DNA from: Brachionus koreanus
Taxonomy: Eukaryota; Rotifera; Eurotatoria; Ploima; Brachionidae
Direction of reading: 5' to 3'
Assembly: GCA_016987375.1 (NCBI GenBank)
Contig: PJRA01000509.1
Location: 1,408,295-1,472,294 of the forward strand
Length of the DNA: 64,000 nt
The position numbers and the translations under genes were made by a program. Below, piece by piece: positions 12,701 through 24,600 of the stretch (the stretch's first letter is position 1; every line of letters begins with the position of its first letter). The notes beneath the pieces are model-generated. The model worked only from the letters and a program-made list of their open reading frames with translations, was not told the origin of the DNA and did not search any database.

Positions 12701-14543
12701 TATTTAAAAGAATGCAACTAGAATGGGTCTTTAATTAGAATTTTAAGCTCTTAAATTTCGTTCGGCGCTCTTATATTTTTAAATTGCACTTGAAGTGAAA
12801 CATTCGAAATATGCATCCGATCATTTATTGAATGCAAATTCGATTAAAAACTCGGTAATTAGCGCGTATAAATTCGTACTGTGTAAATATTTTTTAGCTC
12901 GAATTCCAATAAGTCTATTAATAAGTGTTTCAGGTCATAAGACTTAAATTTAAATTAGCGTTCAATGGAGTTATTCCAAAATCTGGTCTTAAAGAATTTC
13001 TAGACGAGAGAGCATTTCGATTAGGCTCATTGCGAACTTGAAGAATTAATTCATCTTTTGATCAATACACGAAATAAAAAGCTGAGAGCCTCAAATTTTC
13101 TATTTAAACCGGTTTTCCTTTGCCTAATAAAAAAAAATTTTCTCTTTCAGATACAAAAATAAATGGAAATTAGAGCGGATTTGTGTCTTAATAAGCTAAA
13201 TAAACTGAAGCAATTCACTTGGTCAATCGATTGTGCTCTGATTAGGCCTCGTCGATTTATTTTCATTTGAAGTACGGAATCTCTAAATAAACTCTTATTT
13301 AGTACTAATCTAATATTCAATTATCAATACTTGTCTACAAGTAGCTTCCGTATTGGTTTTTCTGAGCAGAATTATATTATAATCCATCAAGTTTGTGCCC
13401 AAGGCATGCAAACTTGATTTTTTTATAGAAAATAAGTTTAAGTTTAGAGAATAATTGAACAGATATTTTTCTTTTTTTTTGAGTGGAATTATAAACTAAG
13501 AGTTCAATGGTTTTTTTTTTTCTAAAATAAGATCAATTTCATTTTTAGACGAATTTTCTTTTACATTTTATGAAAAATCATGGTTCAAAAATCAATCTAA
13601 TTTTTATATTTAAAAAAATAGTTTATATAAAGCCTTGGTTAATTGAAATGAAAATTTAGTCCCTCTTTTTAGACATTATTTTAATTGGAAATTAGAAAAA
13701 AAATTCCAACCAAAAAGCTTTTTCTTCTTATTTGTCTATATTTAGAAAATGACTTAATTCGTTGTTTTTAAAATAATTAAGATAATAGATTTTTACTTTT
13801 TACACTTTTTATTCAATTTAATGTCAATTTTTCTTCATATTTCATATTAAAATAGAAATTTTTGAAATTTATTCCAACATAACAAGCAATCTCTGTTTCT
13901 AGATAAATGTGTTTAAAACGAGTTGGAAAAATATTTTCTCATTTATTTTAAAAAAATATCTAAAGATGGTTATAAAAATTTTTTTACCCTTTTTTGTATA
14001 TAAATTCTAATTAATAGATAAAAAAAAAATATATGTTGATTTTATTTAGGAAATTTTGACTTTTGGTCTGAATCTTTGTCCTAATTATTTAATCAATACT
14101 TAAAAAAAATAATTTAAAATCAATTATTTATTTAAATAAAACAAAATTAAATGTTTATAATAAATAATAATTTAAAAAAAAAAAACAAATAAATTCCATT
14201 TGATTAATTTAATTGTGGCAGTTCATCTGTTTATAAATTAAGTTTATTATTTCTAATTAATTTTGATTCGGATGACTAGAATTAATAAATATTTAGATTT
14301 GGATGATAAATTTTTTAGTGATGATCCTAGACTTAATTTTAGAAAATGAGGCGATTTTATTTAACTTAGATAAATTTTTGCATAATTATAATCGCCAGTT
14401 ATAAGAATGGTCAGATTTAGCTCAAATGATTAATGAATATGAGTCAAATATTTATTTAAATTGTTTCAATTGATGAAATAGTTTTTCGACGGATATTAAT
14501 AGGATTATGTTTCGACTCGTTTCTAAATCGAGCTTTTCTATTA
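9791..14543. other. Gene desert with one GC-raised noncoding island
   Basis: About 4.7 kb without a supported gene. Most is extremely AT-rich. Exception: about 12,310-13,430, described separately. A stretch near 11,170-11,400 has mildly raised G+C and a 22-codon open frame on the minus strand but nothing recognisable. Confidence 0.6.
12310..13430. promoter_or_regulatory. GC-raised noncoding island, putative cis-regulatory DNA
   Basis: Base composition changes visibly: sample lines such as 12,601-12,660 are near 38% G+C against roughly 15-20% on either side. No frame stays open long enough to be an exon, and no tRNA or known RNA was recognised. It includes the GC-rich string at 12,384-12,412 and palindromic homeodomain-like sites near 12,660. 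It lies between the SALL/TXNDC17 pair and the PAP-like gene. An enhancer, a long noncoding RNA or an old insertion are all possible. Confidence 0.35.
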
Positions 14544-14660
14544 ATGCTAACCATGTCTACAATTCAAAATATTATATTTATCTGGTCTATTTTTGTTTTT
14601 TTCACTATTTTATTAATTGCTTCAATAAATTATCAAAATAATCCTCTATTATTTTTTTAA
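14544..14660 (+). other. Small hydrophobic open frame upstream of the PAP-like gene
   Basis: A 38-codon frame begins MLTMSTIQNI, continues as one hydrophobic membrane-like segment and ends in NPLLFF. The same frame is open without an ATG from about 14,460. Upstream (14,273-14,460), other frames give protein-like but interrupted text. I do not recognise the family; it may be a decayed gene or 5' sequence of the next gene. Confidence 0.2.
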
Positions 14661-14696
14661 AATAGATATACACTAGAGCATGAATAAGTATCAAAA

Positions 14697-16268
14697 ATGA
14701 ATTTCTTAGTCAATTTTTTAATTATAGCAAATTTAAAATGGGTCATGCTGCAGCAGATCAGTGACCAAGAGCCTAAAGGAATTCATCTTTTAGCAGCAAA
14801 TCAAACAGAGATCGATATAGTCTGGTGGACAAAGGGCCCCATTACGTCAGCCATAGTATTCTACAGTTTAGTGGACTCTAATGATGACCAAATTGCGAGC
14901 GATTCTCTTTTTTGCCGACATGATCAATCCCAAAAAGGCTACATTAGTCGAACAGACACTCTTGGAAAATTTACACATCGAGTCAGGCTTCACAATTTAA
15001 TTCCTAATCGACGCTACTGTTATGAAATACAATCAGGCATAGCTAGTAGCCATATTTACTCTTTTCGCACTTCAGATTTGTCTATTAACATTGCTAGTTT
15101 GGAGCAGTTAAAACAAGACGATGATCAAGATTTCATCAATTCCTATTTCATTGTCAATTCGAACAATTTTGAAAAAAATAAAATTCAAATAGATTATTTT
15201 AAAGATGAAGAAATCAAAGAGAACATTTCTTTTCTAAAAGAAAGCTTTAAGTATCAAATATTGAATAAAAAAATTTTATCATTTATTGATCTTCAATCGA
15301 ACATCAAATTAAGCGAATATGTTCAAATTGGAAGTGAATTTGATCCAAGAGCTGAAGGACCGTATGAAAAAGATTTTCTTGATTACTTTAGTGATATTTT
15401 GAGTCAAACACCAATATTAAATGTTTATCAACGAAAAGAAACAGTCTTACAAAAGTTGATGTTTGGTACCAAAAAAAATCTGGTCTATAGTATTGATTTA
15501 GACGGTGTTCATTTTATAACCTACGATCAAAGTTCAGATTCTGATGAAATTATGGAGGAAATGGAAAATGATTTAATAAAGGCTAACAAAAACAGACATT
15601 TTTTTCCATGGATTATTCTTTATTTACCAAAAAATTTAGTATCCAAAAAAATTGAAGCTGTTTTGTATGAATACAATGTTGATTTGATATTAGTGGCTAG
15701 TGATTCTTTGTACGAACGATCATTTCCTGTGCTTGAAACCGTTGAGAAATATAAATTGAATTATCAAGAGTCAGAAATGCCAATTAAAATATCACTACCT
15801 AACAGATCACTGAACAAAAGCAAAGATGGTATAGTGCCAAAAAATTGGACAAGTTTTCTTTATCAACCTGTGAACGACTACACATACGGAATAATCAAAG
15901 TTGTCAATAATACATTTTTAAAATGGATTTATATGCACTCGAATGAGAGTGTAATAGACGAATTTAATTTTGTCAAAAACCACAACGATGCTTTCGAGAG
16001 GATCTACAACCATCGTATTGAATTCTTGAACAAAAATTTCGGTCTTAATCTCCAACGCAAAATTGAACCAAACATCTATTACACTAGGCCTTCTGATATA
16101 CAATACACCCGAATTACTCTCATTGTTCTATTTACTATTTTTATGCTGTGCTCAATTGCCTATTTAATGCACTACATTTACAAGCGAAATCTGCGTCTTA
16201 AATTAGAAATGAAGTATAAGTTCACCAACTACACAAACCTAATTGAAAGTGAATTTGATCATAATTAA
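14697..16268 (+). CDS. Membrane-anchored purple acid phosphatase-like protein, metal site lost (pseudoenzyme)
   Basis: Single-exon 523-residue protein with the fold order of animal purple acid phosphatases (ACP7 type). Hydrophobic signal peptide (residues 1-20); N-terminal Fn3-like domain about 25-126 (GIHLLAAN, VFYSL, HNLIPNRRYCYEI, YSFRT); metallophosphatase-like domain about 195-350; family C-terminal strand at 396-425 (YGIIKVVNNT...VIDEF). In active enzymes the five metal motifs are GDxG, GDxxY, GNH(E/D), VxxH and GHxH. At the matching places here I read no GDxG, IGSEF (211-215), NVYQRKE (242-248), IILYLPK (306-312) and VASDSLYER (333-341), so Asp, Asn and His ligands are replaced. Unlike secreted PAPs it has a transmembrane helix (about 472-493) and a basic, short cytoplasmic tail. 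Likely a non-catalytic surface or endosomal protein; ligand unknown. Confidence 0.8.
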   Translation: MNFLVNFLIIANLKWVMLQQISDQEPKGIHLLAANQTEIDIVWWTKGPITSAIVFYSLVDSNDDQIASDSLFCRHDQSQKGYISRTDTLGKFTHRVRLHNLIPNRRYCYEIQSGIASSHIYSFRTSDLSINIASLEQLKQDDDQDFINSYFIVNSNNFEKNKIQIDYFKDEEIKENISFLKESFKYQILNKKILSFIDLQSNIKLSEYVQIGSEFDPRAEGPYEKDFLDYFSDILSQTPILNVYQRKETVLQKLMFGTKKNLVYSIDLDGVHFITYDQSSDSDEIMEEMENDLIKANKNRHFFPWIILYLPKNLVSKKIEAVLYEYNVDLILVASDSLYERSFPVLETVEKYKLNYQESEMPIKISLPNRSLNKSKDGIVPKNWTSFLYQPVNDYTYGIIKVVNNTFLKWIYMHSNESVIDEFNFVKNHNDAFERIYNHRIEFLNKNFGLNLQRKIEPNIYYTRPSDIQYTRITLIVLFTIFMLCSIAYLMHYIYKRNLRLKLEMKYKFTNYTNLIESEFDHN

Positions 16269-18676
16269 AAATATTCATTAATGTAAATTTTAGCTATATT
16301 CAATTTTGTATTTAAACTTTGTTAAATAAAAATATATGATGAAAATTTTGTTAAAATTTAAATTAAAAAAAAAACTAACGCAAAAAATAAATTTCGTAAT
16401 TATGAAACAGATTTATCTTTAATTTAACAATAAAATTTAATTTGTGACGTAAATAGTTTACTTAGAATTTGCGTATTTAATTCAAAGAAACTATAAGTGT
16501 GCCAAAATAAAGAATTAAAGTATTTTAACAGAAATTCGGCTTGTGTTCAAGGATTAAAAAATTATTCGCTTTTTATTTTTAAATCACGAAATATCTATTT
16601 AAGTTTCATTCAAAGCTGATTAGAGTATTTTTTTTCAAAAAGGAAATTTTTTAAATTCTAAAAGCATACTCATTATTTTAGTTAATATTTAAAAAATTAA
16701 AGAAATTAATTGCTTATTATACTAATGAAATATTTCTGAATTATTAGCATTTATAAAAAGCATTTGCTATCAGTTTTTCTTGACACAAATTCAATTAACT
16801 AAACTAAATTCTAATTAGTATTTTAATTTACTTATATGATAGATTAAAAAATAATAAAAATAAAAATGGTAAAAATAAGTCTCATTTGGTAAGGCATCAT
16901 CAAAATTAATGCTTTTTTATTTAAATTTTTTTCATTGATTCACTATCTATAAGAAAATTTTTATGCTAAGATCTAAACTTCCAAGAAGAAAAAAACAATC
17001 ATCTATAAATAAGTTAAATTTTGATAAAAAAATTTTAATTTTATAATAATAATAATAATAGTTAAATATTCTACGGTCAAGTTTAGTTTATCTAAACTGA
17101 GAAAGCAGGAAGACTAACGGACTCCCGCTATAGTAGACTTTTCGTTTTTTTTGTTTCTAACGACATTGTCCAGTCTGTTTTTGAACTGGTTGAAAATGAA
17201 AAATTATTTTTTCTTTTTCAAGCGATAAGTGAGTGATTTTTTTTGAGCCTCATCTAGGGCATAATATAGGACCTTTTATCAATACTCTGATCATTAAGTG
17301 AGAAAATGAAATAATAGCATATATTAAAAAATTTGTTTTTAATTTTACATTTTATTTTAAGAGTTATGAGCTATTAAATTCTTGTATGTTTGTAGTTTAA
17401 TCTTGATTATAAAAGGCTTCATAGTTTTTAAAATAATAAGCAGCGGTGATTAAAATAAATATTGAATTTCATTTAAAATTTTAAACCTTTTTATAATCCT
17501 AGCTACTTAACTTGGATTCATATTTTTTTGTCAATCAACTTCTTTGGAGATTTTCTACAATTTCTATACAAGTAAAATCAATTTTGAAATGAGGAAGAAA
17601 TTAGCTTAATTTATCAGTATAAATAAATATAATCAGCTTAAATTATCAAGAGCAAGTACTGAATGAAATAATCAAGCATGTTTTTGAAACTAAAAATTCA
17701 AGTGGGTCATTCTTTAAATTACCTTTAATCAAAGAAAATAAATAAAAAGCAATCAATTTTTAAATTAAGTATTTTAAAACATGAATTTTATTGAGACATC
17801 TAGACAGAAATTCTACTGTTTTTTTTTTTTTTTGAAAACGATTAAGCTATTTGGCATGTTCTCGCTTTTCAATCATTATTAAAAATAAATTAAATCTATC
17901 ATAACTTAACTTCTCGTTGCTTCATTTAATTGTTAATCGGCCCTATTTTTAAAGCGTAACATGATGTAGGCTGAATTTAAGCTTTTGGCATATTCCATTT
18001 TCCTAATTTCTTTCTATTGGGGTATATGTGAGAAAAATACTCGAAACAAATTCTAAAATATTAAAATGCTTTATATTTTGGTGGTTCAGTTCTTGTTAAC
18101 ATAGTAACACTTTTTATTATTCAAAGAAAATTAATTTTAAATTTCAAGCATAATGTATGGGCTTTTCCATATTTCTTATTTTCTAGCTTTATAGTTTTTG
18201 TTTAGTTTCGTCGTTTAAAATTAAAACTTAAACGATTGTTGTCAACAATAAGTTTAGAAAAAATAAGTAAATCTCTGGCCACTAAGCGAAAATTCTTAAC
18301 AATTACAAATGTGCTTTAATTAATATTGATTTGGCTAAAGGCTAGCTATTTCAATAAGCAGGAAATTCTAATCCAAGCACATACCTTCTTAATTGTATAC
18401 ACCCATATTTGTTTATTCAAAGATTTTTCTTTCATTTTTTTTCAACATGTATATGATCCAAGAGCTAATTTTAAATTTATCTAGAACATAACAATTATGA
18501 TATTGATGATAAACTCTGGACATTTTATCAACTTGAATATTTAGTTTTTTATTTTTGATTTTTTTATAGAAAAATCCGATGCTTTGTATGTCCAGCTCGA
18601 TTTAAAATTGTGTTCACCTGATATGATATTTTAACAACCACAATTCAATCAGTGAATAGAAGCAAAACTCAACAAA
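16269..18676. other. Intergenic, AT-rich, with a LINE 3' remnant
   Basis: Contains an AATAAA at about 16,326 after the PAP-like gene and the LINE tail at 17,040-17,240. No gene is supported in the rest. Confidence 0.6.
17040..17240 (-). mobile_element. LINE 3'-end fragment
   Basis: The minus strand reads a decayed LINE C-terminus (FKNRLD-like, then RNKKNEKSTIAGVR) followed by a 3' UTR ending in a (TTA)n tail at 17,044-17,060. The UTR is about 80% identical by eye to that at 21,001-21,110, including the shared GCAGGAAGACTAACG. It is a 5'-truncated copy. Confidence 0.5.
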
Positions 18677-21600
18677 ATGCCCAAAACATCAAGTTCTAGT
18701 GAACAGTCGTCTAAATTTGACGCTTCAAGGCTCAAAAAAGTACTTAGCATTAAAATATTTTTATTATAATTTTTTTCTTTATTTTTAAGCAATCCGGTTT
18801 ATCTAATTCTTCTCTTGGACATGAGTCCAAAACAAGCAAGTCAAACCAAAACTTATCTAGCTCAATTAATCAACCAAACCATTTATCAAATTCACATGAA
18901 GATGTAAGTTCTTATTTTGTGGATTTTTAAAAAAAAACTTTGTATTCATGTTAAATTAGTATTTAAAAAGAATCATTTTAAATAATGTTTTATAACAAAT
19001 GCAAATTTAAACTGATGCATTAATAAGTTTTCTTGCTATTAAATAAAAAAATATTTTTTATTTAATAAAATAATTATTTCATATTTGCGAAAGGTCTTCA
19101 CTGATTCCCGATAAAAACATTGTTTTTTTTTTTAATTAATTTAATGATGGCGTTTTATCTACAAGTTCAAATTTGTTGCACACATTTTTTTAGCATAAAA
19201 GTATCTCTTTAAGAAATATTTAATCTGGAATATTTTTCTAAGTTTTAAAAAAAAATTTTAAATTAAATCAGAAAATTGAAATGACCTAATCAATTAAATT
19301 AATCATTTTATTAATTTTAATATCAAGCAAAGTAAGAAATTAATTTTACTTGTACAAAAAATAAATTTAGTCTTTTTTAAAATTTGATTTATTAATTATT
19401 TAAAAATCTAATTAAAAATTTAAAAATATAATTATATTTTGATTACTTATCAGTTAAAATAAAATTTTCATTTTTATTTTTATTTTTTGCTACCTTGACT
19501 GATTTATTATGAATATGTAAAGGTAATAAGCCAATATGACATAATAAATCAGTTTTAATGTATTTTTTTCTAAAAAATATTTTTCAAAAGCAAACATTCT
19601 AATCAAAATTTTATTCATTCAAAAATAAGCTAGCTTTTCAGATGCGTCTAAAATGCGCATTCTTGAAAAAAAATAAAATTCAATAATTTAGTCATTAAAA
19701 ATGCTTTTTTAAGGAATTTAATCAGATAACGACAAGAAAATTTTATCAATATTCTAAATTTTTGGTAGAAATTTTCATAGTATTGTTGCAATTTTGTCGA
19801 TGTATTAGAAAACAAAATATTTAAATTTTAATATTAAAATTTTAATTATTTGGATTTTCAATAGAACTAAAAATTTATTTAATTTAATTCACTAGATTAA
19901 GTGAGTTCCTATGTTTTTTTTGGTTTGGTTATTCCATAATGAAGTTTACCAAAATAAATTTTATATTCAGAAAAACTTACGGCTCAAATAATCAAGTAAA
20001 TTTCTTTTATTTTATCTGTTAATTTAAAAGCAAAGAAAAACAATAGAAAATAAGAAAGCAATAGAAATTATTCTTTTAGGATATGTAAATATTATTTTTA
20101 AGATTTTAGGTGAGCTTTTTTTTGTCTTTTGATTTTGAATATAGATTTCAATTAAAGTCCTTGAAGATTCTTAATATTTATGGCAAAATTTCAAATTTCG
20201 ATTTAAATAATATGTCTTCTAAGGAAAATAAAATCAACTACTAATTATGAAAAAAAATGAATAAATTTTTATTCAGGATTAAATTGTTTTCGCTAAATTA
20301 AATCAAGTGTATTAAGCATCTAATTAATGCAGAAGAGTTTTTTTTTAAATAGAAAACATTATCGATGAAAACTAAGCAAATGATCTTTAATCTAGAAAAA
20401 AAGTTCAAGTATTTTTATGACTTATTCTTACTCTTTTGAAAAATTTAATTGCCATGAATCTTAAGTGGTTGTAAAGATTAATTAAATAAATGTTTTCAGC
20501 ATAATATTGTATTTTTAATCAAATAAATAATTTTGTTTAATAAATAAAAAAATATAAGAACTTAAGACTTTTTTATTTTTATAAAAGATTTAGGTAAATA
20601 ACGTAGATTCTTTTTGATGTTAAATGTCACTTCCTCAACTGTACCAGATACATAATTAAATATTATTTATATGAGGAAAATTAGTCGTGGAAATAAATTT
20701 TTTTGAATAAAATTTGACTTTTAAATCATAAAATTAACTGAAATTTAGAATAGCTTTTTATCCTAAAATTTTGTTATATTTAAATGAAAAATAAAGAAAG
20801 ATAAAGGCTAATTCATGATTTATTTTTGAATAATTCAATAAAAGATAATTTACGGTTAACTATTTTTAATTTACATAAATTCATGTTTAAATTTTTTATT
20901 TAAAAAATCTTCAAGGTGGCAAAACAAATAAATCACTTAGTAAACGCTTGAAATTTTTGTTTTATATTTTCTTGAATTTTGGAATTTAAATCCTCTGATT
21001 AATAATAATATAATAATAGTTAATATTCTAAGGTCAAGTTTGGTTTAACTAAACTGACAAAGCAGGAAGACTAACGTAGTCCCGCTATTCGCTAGACGTT
21101 GGCAGCACGTTCTTTTTGTTCACCACTCGGTTTGATAGAAAGTTTTGCCTTGCTTCAGATTTTGTTAGTTGTGAGCAAATTCAATGCTTTGCTCCTCTTA
21201 CTCCTCCACTTGGTCTTTCGTTATTTGCTGAACTCATAAGTGTCGCATCGTACCAATTGACATGATTGTAACTGTTGTGAATTTTATAGAATTTTATAAA
21301 ATTTAATCATTCGTATTTAAAACTACCATGAAAATTATCAGTTTTAAAATGTATAGACATATATTTTGCATGTCAACTTGCCTAGATATATTTATGTTAT
21401 GTTAAAAAAATGAAAACTTGAATTAAATTTAAAATGAAGTTAAGATTCATTTATTGTTTTATAAAAGGAAAAATTCAATAGATGGAAATTATCAATTTAA
21501 TTTTTTAACAATTAGATAAGTACTAATATAAATTTGTACGCATTTAATTGAGAAACTAATCATAATTATCTTAGATTTAAAGAAAAAAAAATTTTGGCTT

Positions 21601-24600
21601 CGACTATACAATCATGATTTTTAGATTATTAATTATTTTCTTATAATGAATTTGATATAAAGAATCACTAAAAAAATTTTAATTATTTAGAAAAATTCTT
21701 AAAAAAAATTTGGGAAAAATCTTAGACATAGTTAAATTGCTAAGCTAAAAGATATTATTTTTTTATAATTATTAAAGGTAATTTTTTTCACATTAGATAA
21801 ATATGCTTTATTTTTCAAAGAGTCCAATTTTAAATCTTGAATCTAATTTTCAAAATGTTTACACACGTTTTTATTTTAAATAAATTATAAAGATATTAAA
21901 GTTATAAAAGTAAAAATTTGATTTTAAAATTTTCAATTCAAAATATTTAGTTAAAACAATAATTTTTATTTTTTGTTAAAATAAATTGTAATTTAGAGAA
22001 TTTATATGAATTTTTAATTACATCATTTAAGATTAAACATTAATTTATGTATCAGATGGACAGTTCAAGAATTTAAACTATTTAAATCAAAACAAAGATT
22101 ATAAAAACTCTCTTAAAAAGAATATTTTAAAACTGTACTTTCATCTCCTCTTATTCATTGTTCTAGTTTTTATGATTTTGAAAATTCAAATTTTTTTTAA
22201 TGCAAGGCACAGAAAAAGCTTTTGTCGCAGTTTTTTTCTCTATGCTAAAATATCTCTAGACAGAATCAACTTTAATTTTAAATTAATAAATTTTAGAAAA
22301 AATTTTGTGATAATAAATTAAGAAAAAACAAAATTATTTTGTGCAGTTTTATTTTATTTTATTTTGAAAGCCCTGGCTGTTCAAATGGATGGGCCTGGTT
22401 AGATTTTTAAGTTAGCAAAAAAAATTTCCTAGCGATTAATTTCTCAAACAAATTTCTATTGATTAAGACTAAACACTTAAACTCATACACAGAACACTAT
22501 AAACATACATATTCGCATTAATATATATATAAAATTTAATATATATATATATATATTTATGTATACATTGACTTTGTACGAACAATCACAGCACTAACTA
22601 GAGCAACAAGAACAACTAGATGGAAAAATTCATAAATTAAACCACATTATATTATAATATTATTTTTATGATTATCTGTGTTTGCTCGAAAGTTAGTTTG
22701 TTCGTATAGATTTCTAACTGAACAACTAAATCCCGTTTCTAACTGGCCATTGCATATAAATATTCTATATTAGGATTTGTTTTTTCTTATAGGTAAAAGC
22801 TAGATCAGCCAACACAGGCGCAAATCACAACCGAGGCATTACACAATCATCTTCGAATGGTGGTAGTCAGGCTATCATTCAGTCGAGTCTACATAATCAA
22901 CATACCGATACGCCCAATATGAGTCAAGCGAACTCAAACAGCAGCAATAGCAACAGCAATTCGACGATGACAACGACAAACAACCAAACAAAACCGGCAA
23001 CGCACTCGTCTCAAGGCAAGCAAACTCAAGCATCTGTCAACTCAAAAGGGTCCAATAAGTTGGGCAAACCGGTGGCGAATAGCACTCATGCGAGCGTCCA
23101 GCCCATGAGCAAAGAGCTGACCAAGCTGCCGAATTTGAAAGAGGCAGTGGCAAACGAACGCGAGCGTCTCTTTCTCGAAAAAATCCAACAATGCTCGACT
23201 TTGTTCGACTTCAACGAGCCGCTGAGCGACCTAAAGTCCAAAGAGGTGAAACGGCTAACTCTTAACGAGCTAGTCGAGTACATAACTTCGAATCGAGGCG
23301 TTCTCACCGAGGCGATCTATGACGAAATCATAAAAATGTTCTCCATAAATATGTTTCGCACGCTGCCGCCGTGCTCGAATCCGACGGGCACTGAGTTCGA
23401 TCCCGAGGAAGACGAGCCCAATCTAGAGGCCTCGTGGCCCCACTTACAAATAATCTACGACTTTTTCCTACGCTTTCTAGAATCGCCCGACTTTCAGCCA
23501 AACATTGCCAAAAAGTACATTGACCAAAAGTTTCTCCTCCAATTACTCGAACTGTTCGACAGTGAGGACCCGCGCGAGCGCGACTTTCTCAAGACCATAC
23601 TGCATCGCATATACGGCAAATTCTTAGGTTTACGCGCCTATATACGCAAACAAATAAACAACACATTTCACCGCTTTATATACGAAACCGAGCGGCACAA
23701 CGGCATTGCTGAGCTGCTCGAAATACTCGGCAGCATCATAAACGGGTTCGCTCTGCCGCTTAAAGAAGAGCACAAACATTTCTTGGTCAAGGTACTATTA
23801 CCATTGCACAAAGTTAAACTATTGAGTGTTTATCATCCACAATTGGCCTATTGTGTTGTACAATTTCTCGAAAAAGATCCCAGCTTGACCGAGCAAGTAA
23901 TAAAAGGCTTGCTTAAGTTTTGGCCCAAAACACACAGCCCCAAAGAGGTTATGTTCTTGAACGAACTGGAAGAAATACTAGACGTCATAGAGCCGGTCGA
24001 GTTTCAGAAAGTAATGGTGCCTTTGTTCAAACAGCTTGCGCGTTGCGTCTCATCGCCTCATTTTCAAGTGGCCGAGCGTGCTCTCTACTACTGGAACAAC
24101 GAGTACATTATGAGTCTAATTGGCGAAAATGCCAATGTTATTTTGCCAATTATGTTTCCGGCTTTGTACAAAAACACCAAGTCTCATTGGAACAAGACAA
24201 TACACGGACTGATTTACAATGCGCTCAAGCTTTTTATGGAAATGAATCAGAAGTTGTTCGATGAGTGCTCGCAAAAGTACAGGGCCGAGAGACAGAGAGA
24301 AAAAGAAAAGCTGAGAGAACGAGACGAGCTTTGGAGCAAAATTGAGAATGTAGCCAAAAAAAATCCCAAATACAAGGACTATGCACCAAGTGCAGGACCA
24401 GGATTTTGTTTTCAGACGTTGAGTGGAACTAACAGAAATGACATGGACGATTTGGATGACGTCACTGCTGTGTCAAAAAAAGACATTGAAAACGAGGCCA
24501 AAGAAGTAAGTTTTGTTTATTTTTTAAATTAGATTTTTATTCAAAAATTATTTTATCTATTTGCTTATAATTGTTAAATTAAGTTTAAAAAATCAAATAG

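Larger units (their letters stand above)
18904..22792 (+). other. B56 intron 2 with LINE fragment and TA repeat
   Basis: A 3.9-kb intron, AT-rich, bearing a LINE 3' copy at 21,001-21,290 and a (TA)n run near 22,520-22,556. At about 22,365-22,790 the sequence becomes less AT-rich and could hold an alternative first exon or promoter for a shorter isoform starting in exon 3 (an in-frame ATG exists at 22,919). That alternative is inference only. Confidence 0.5.
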
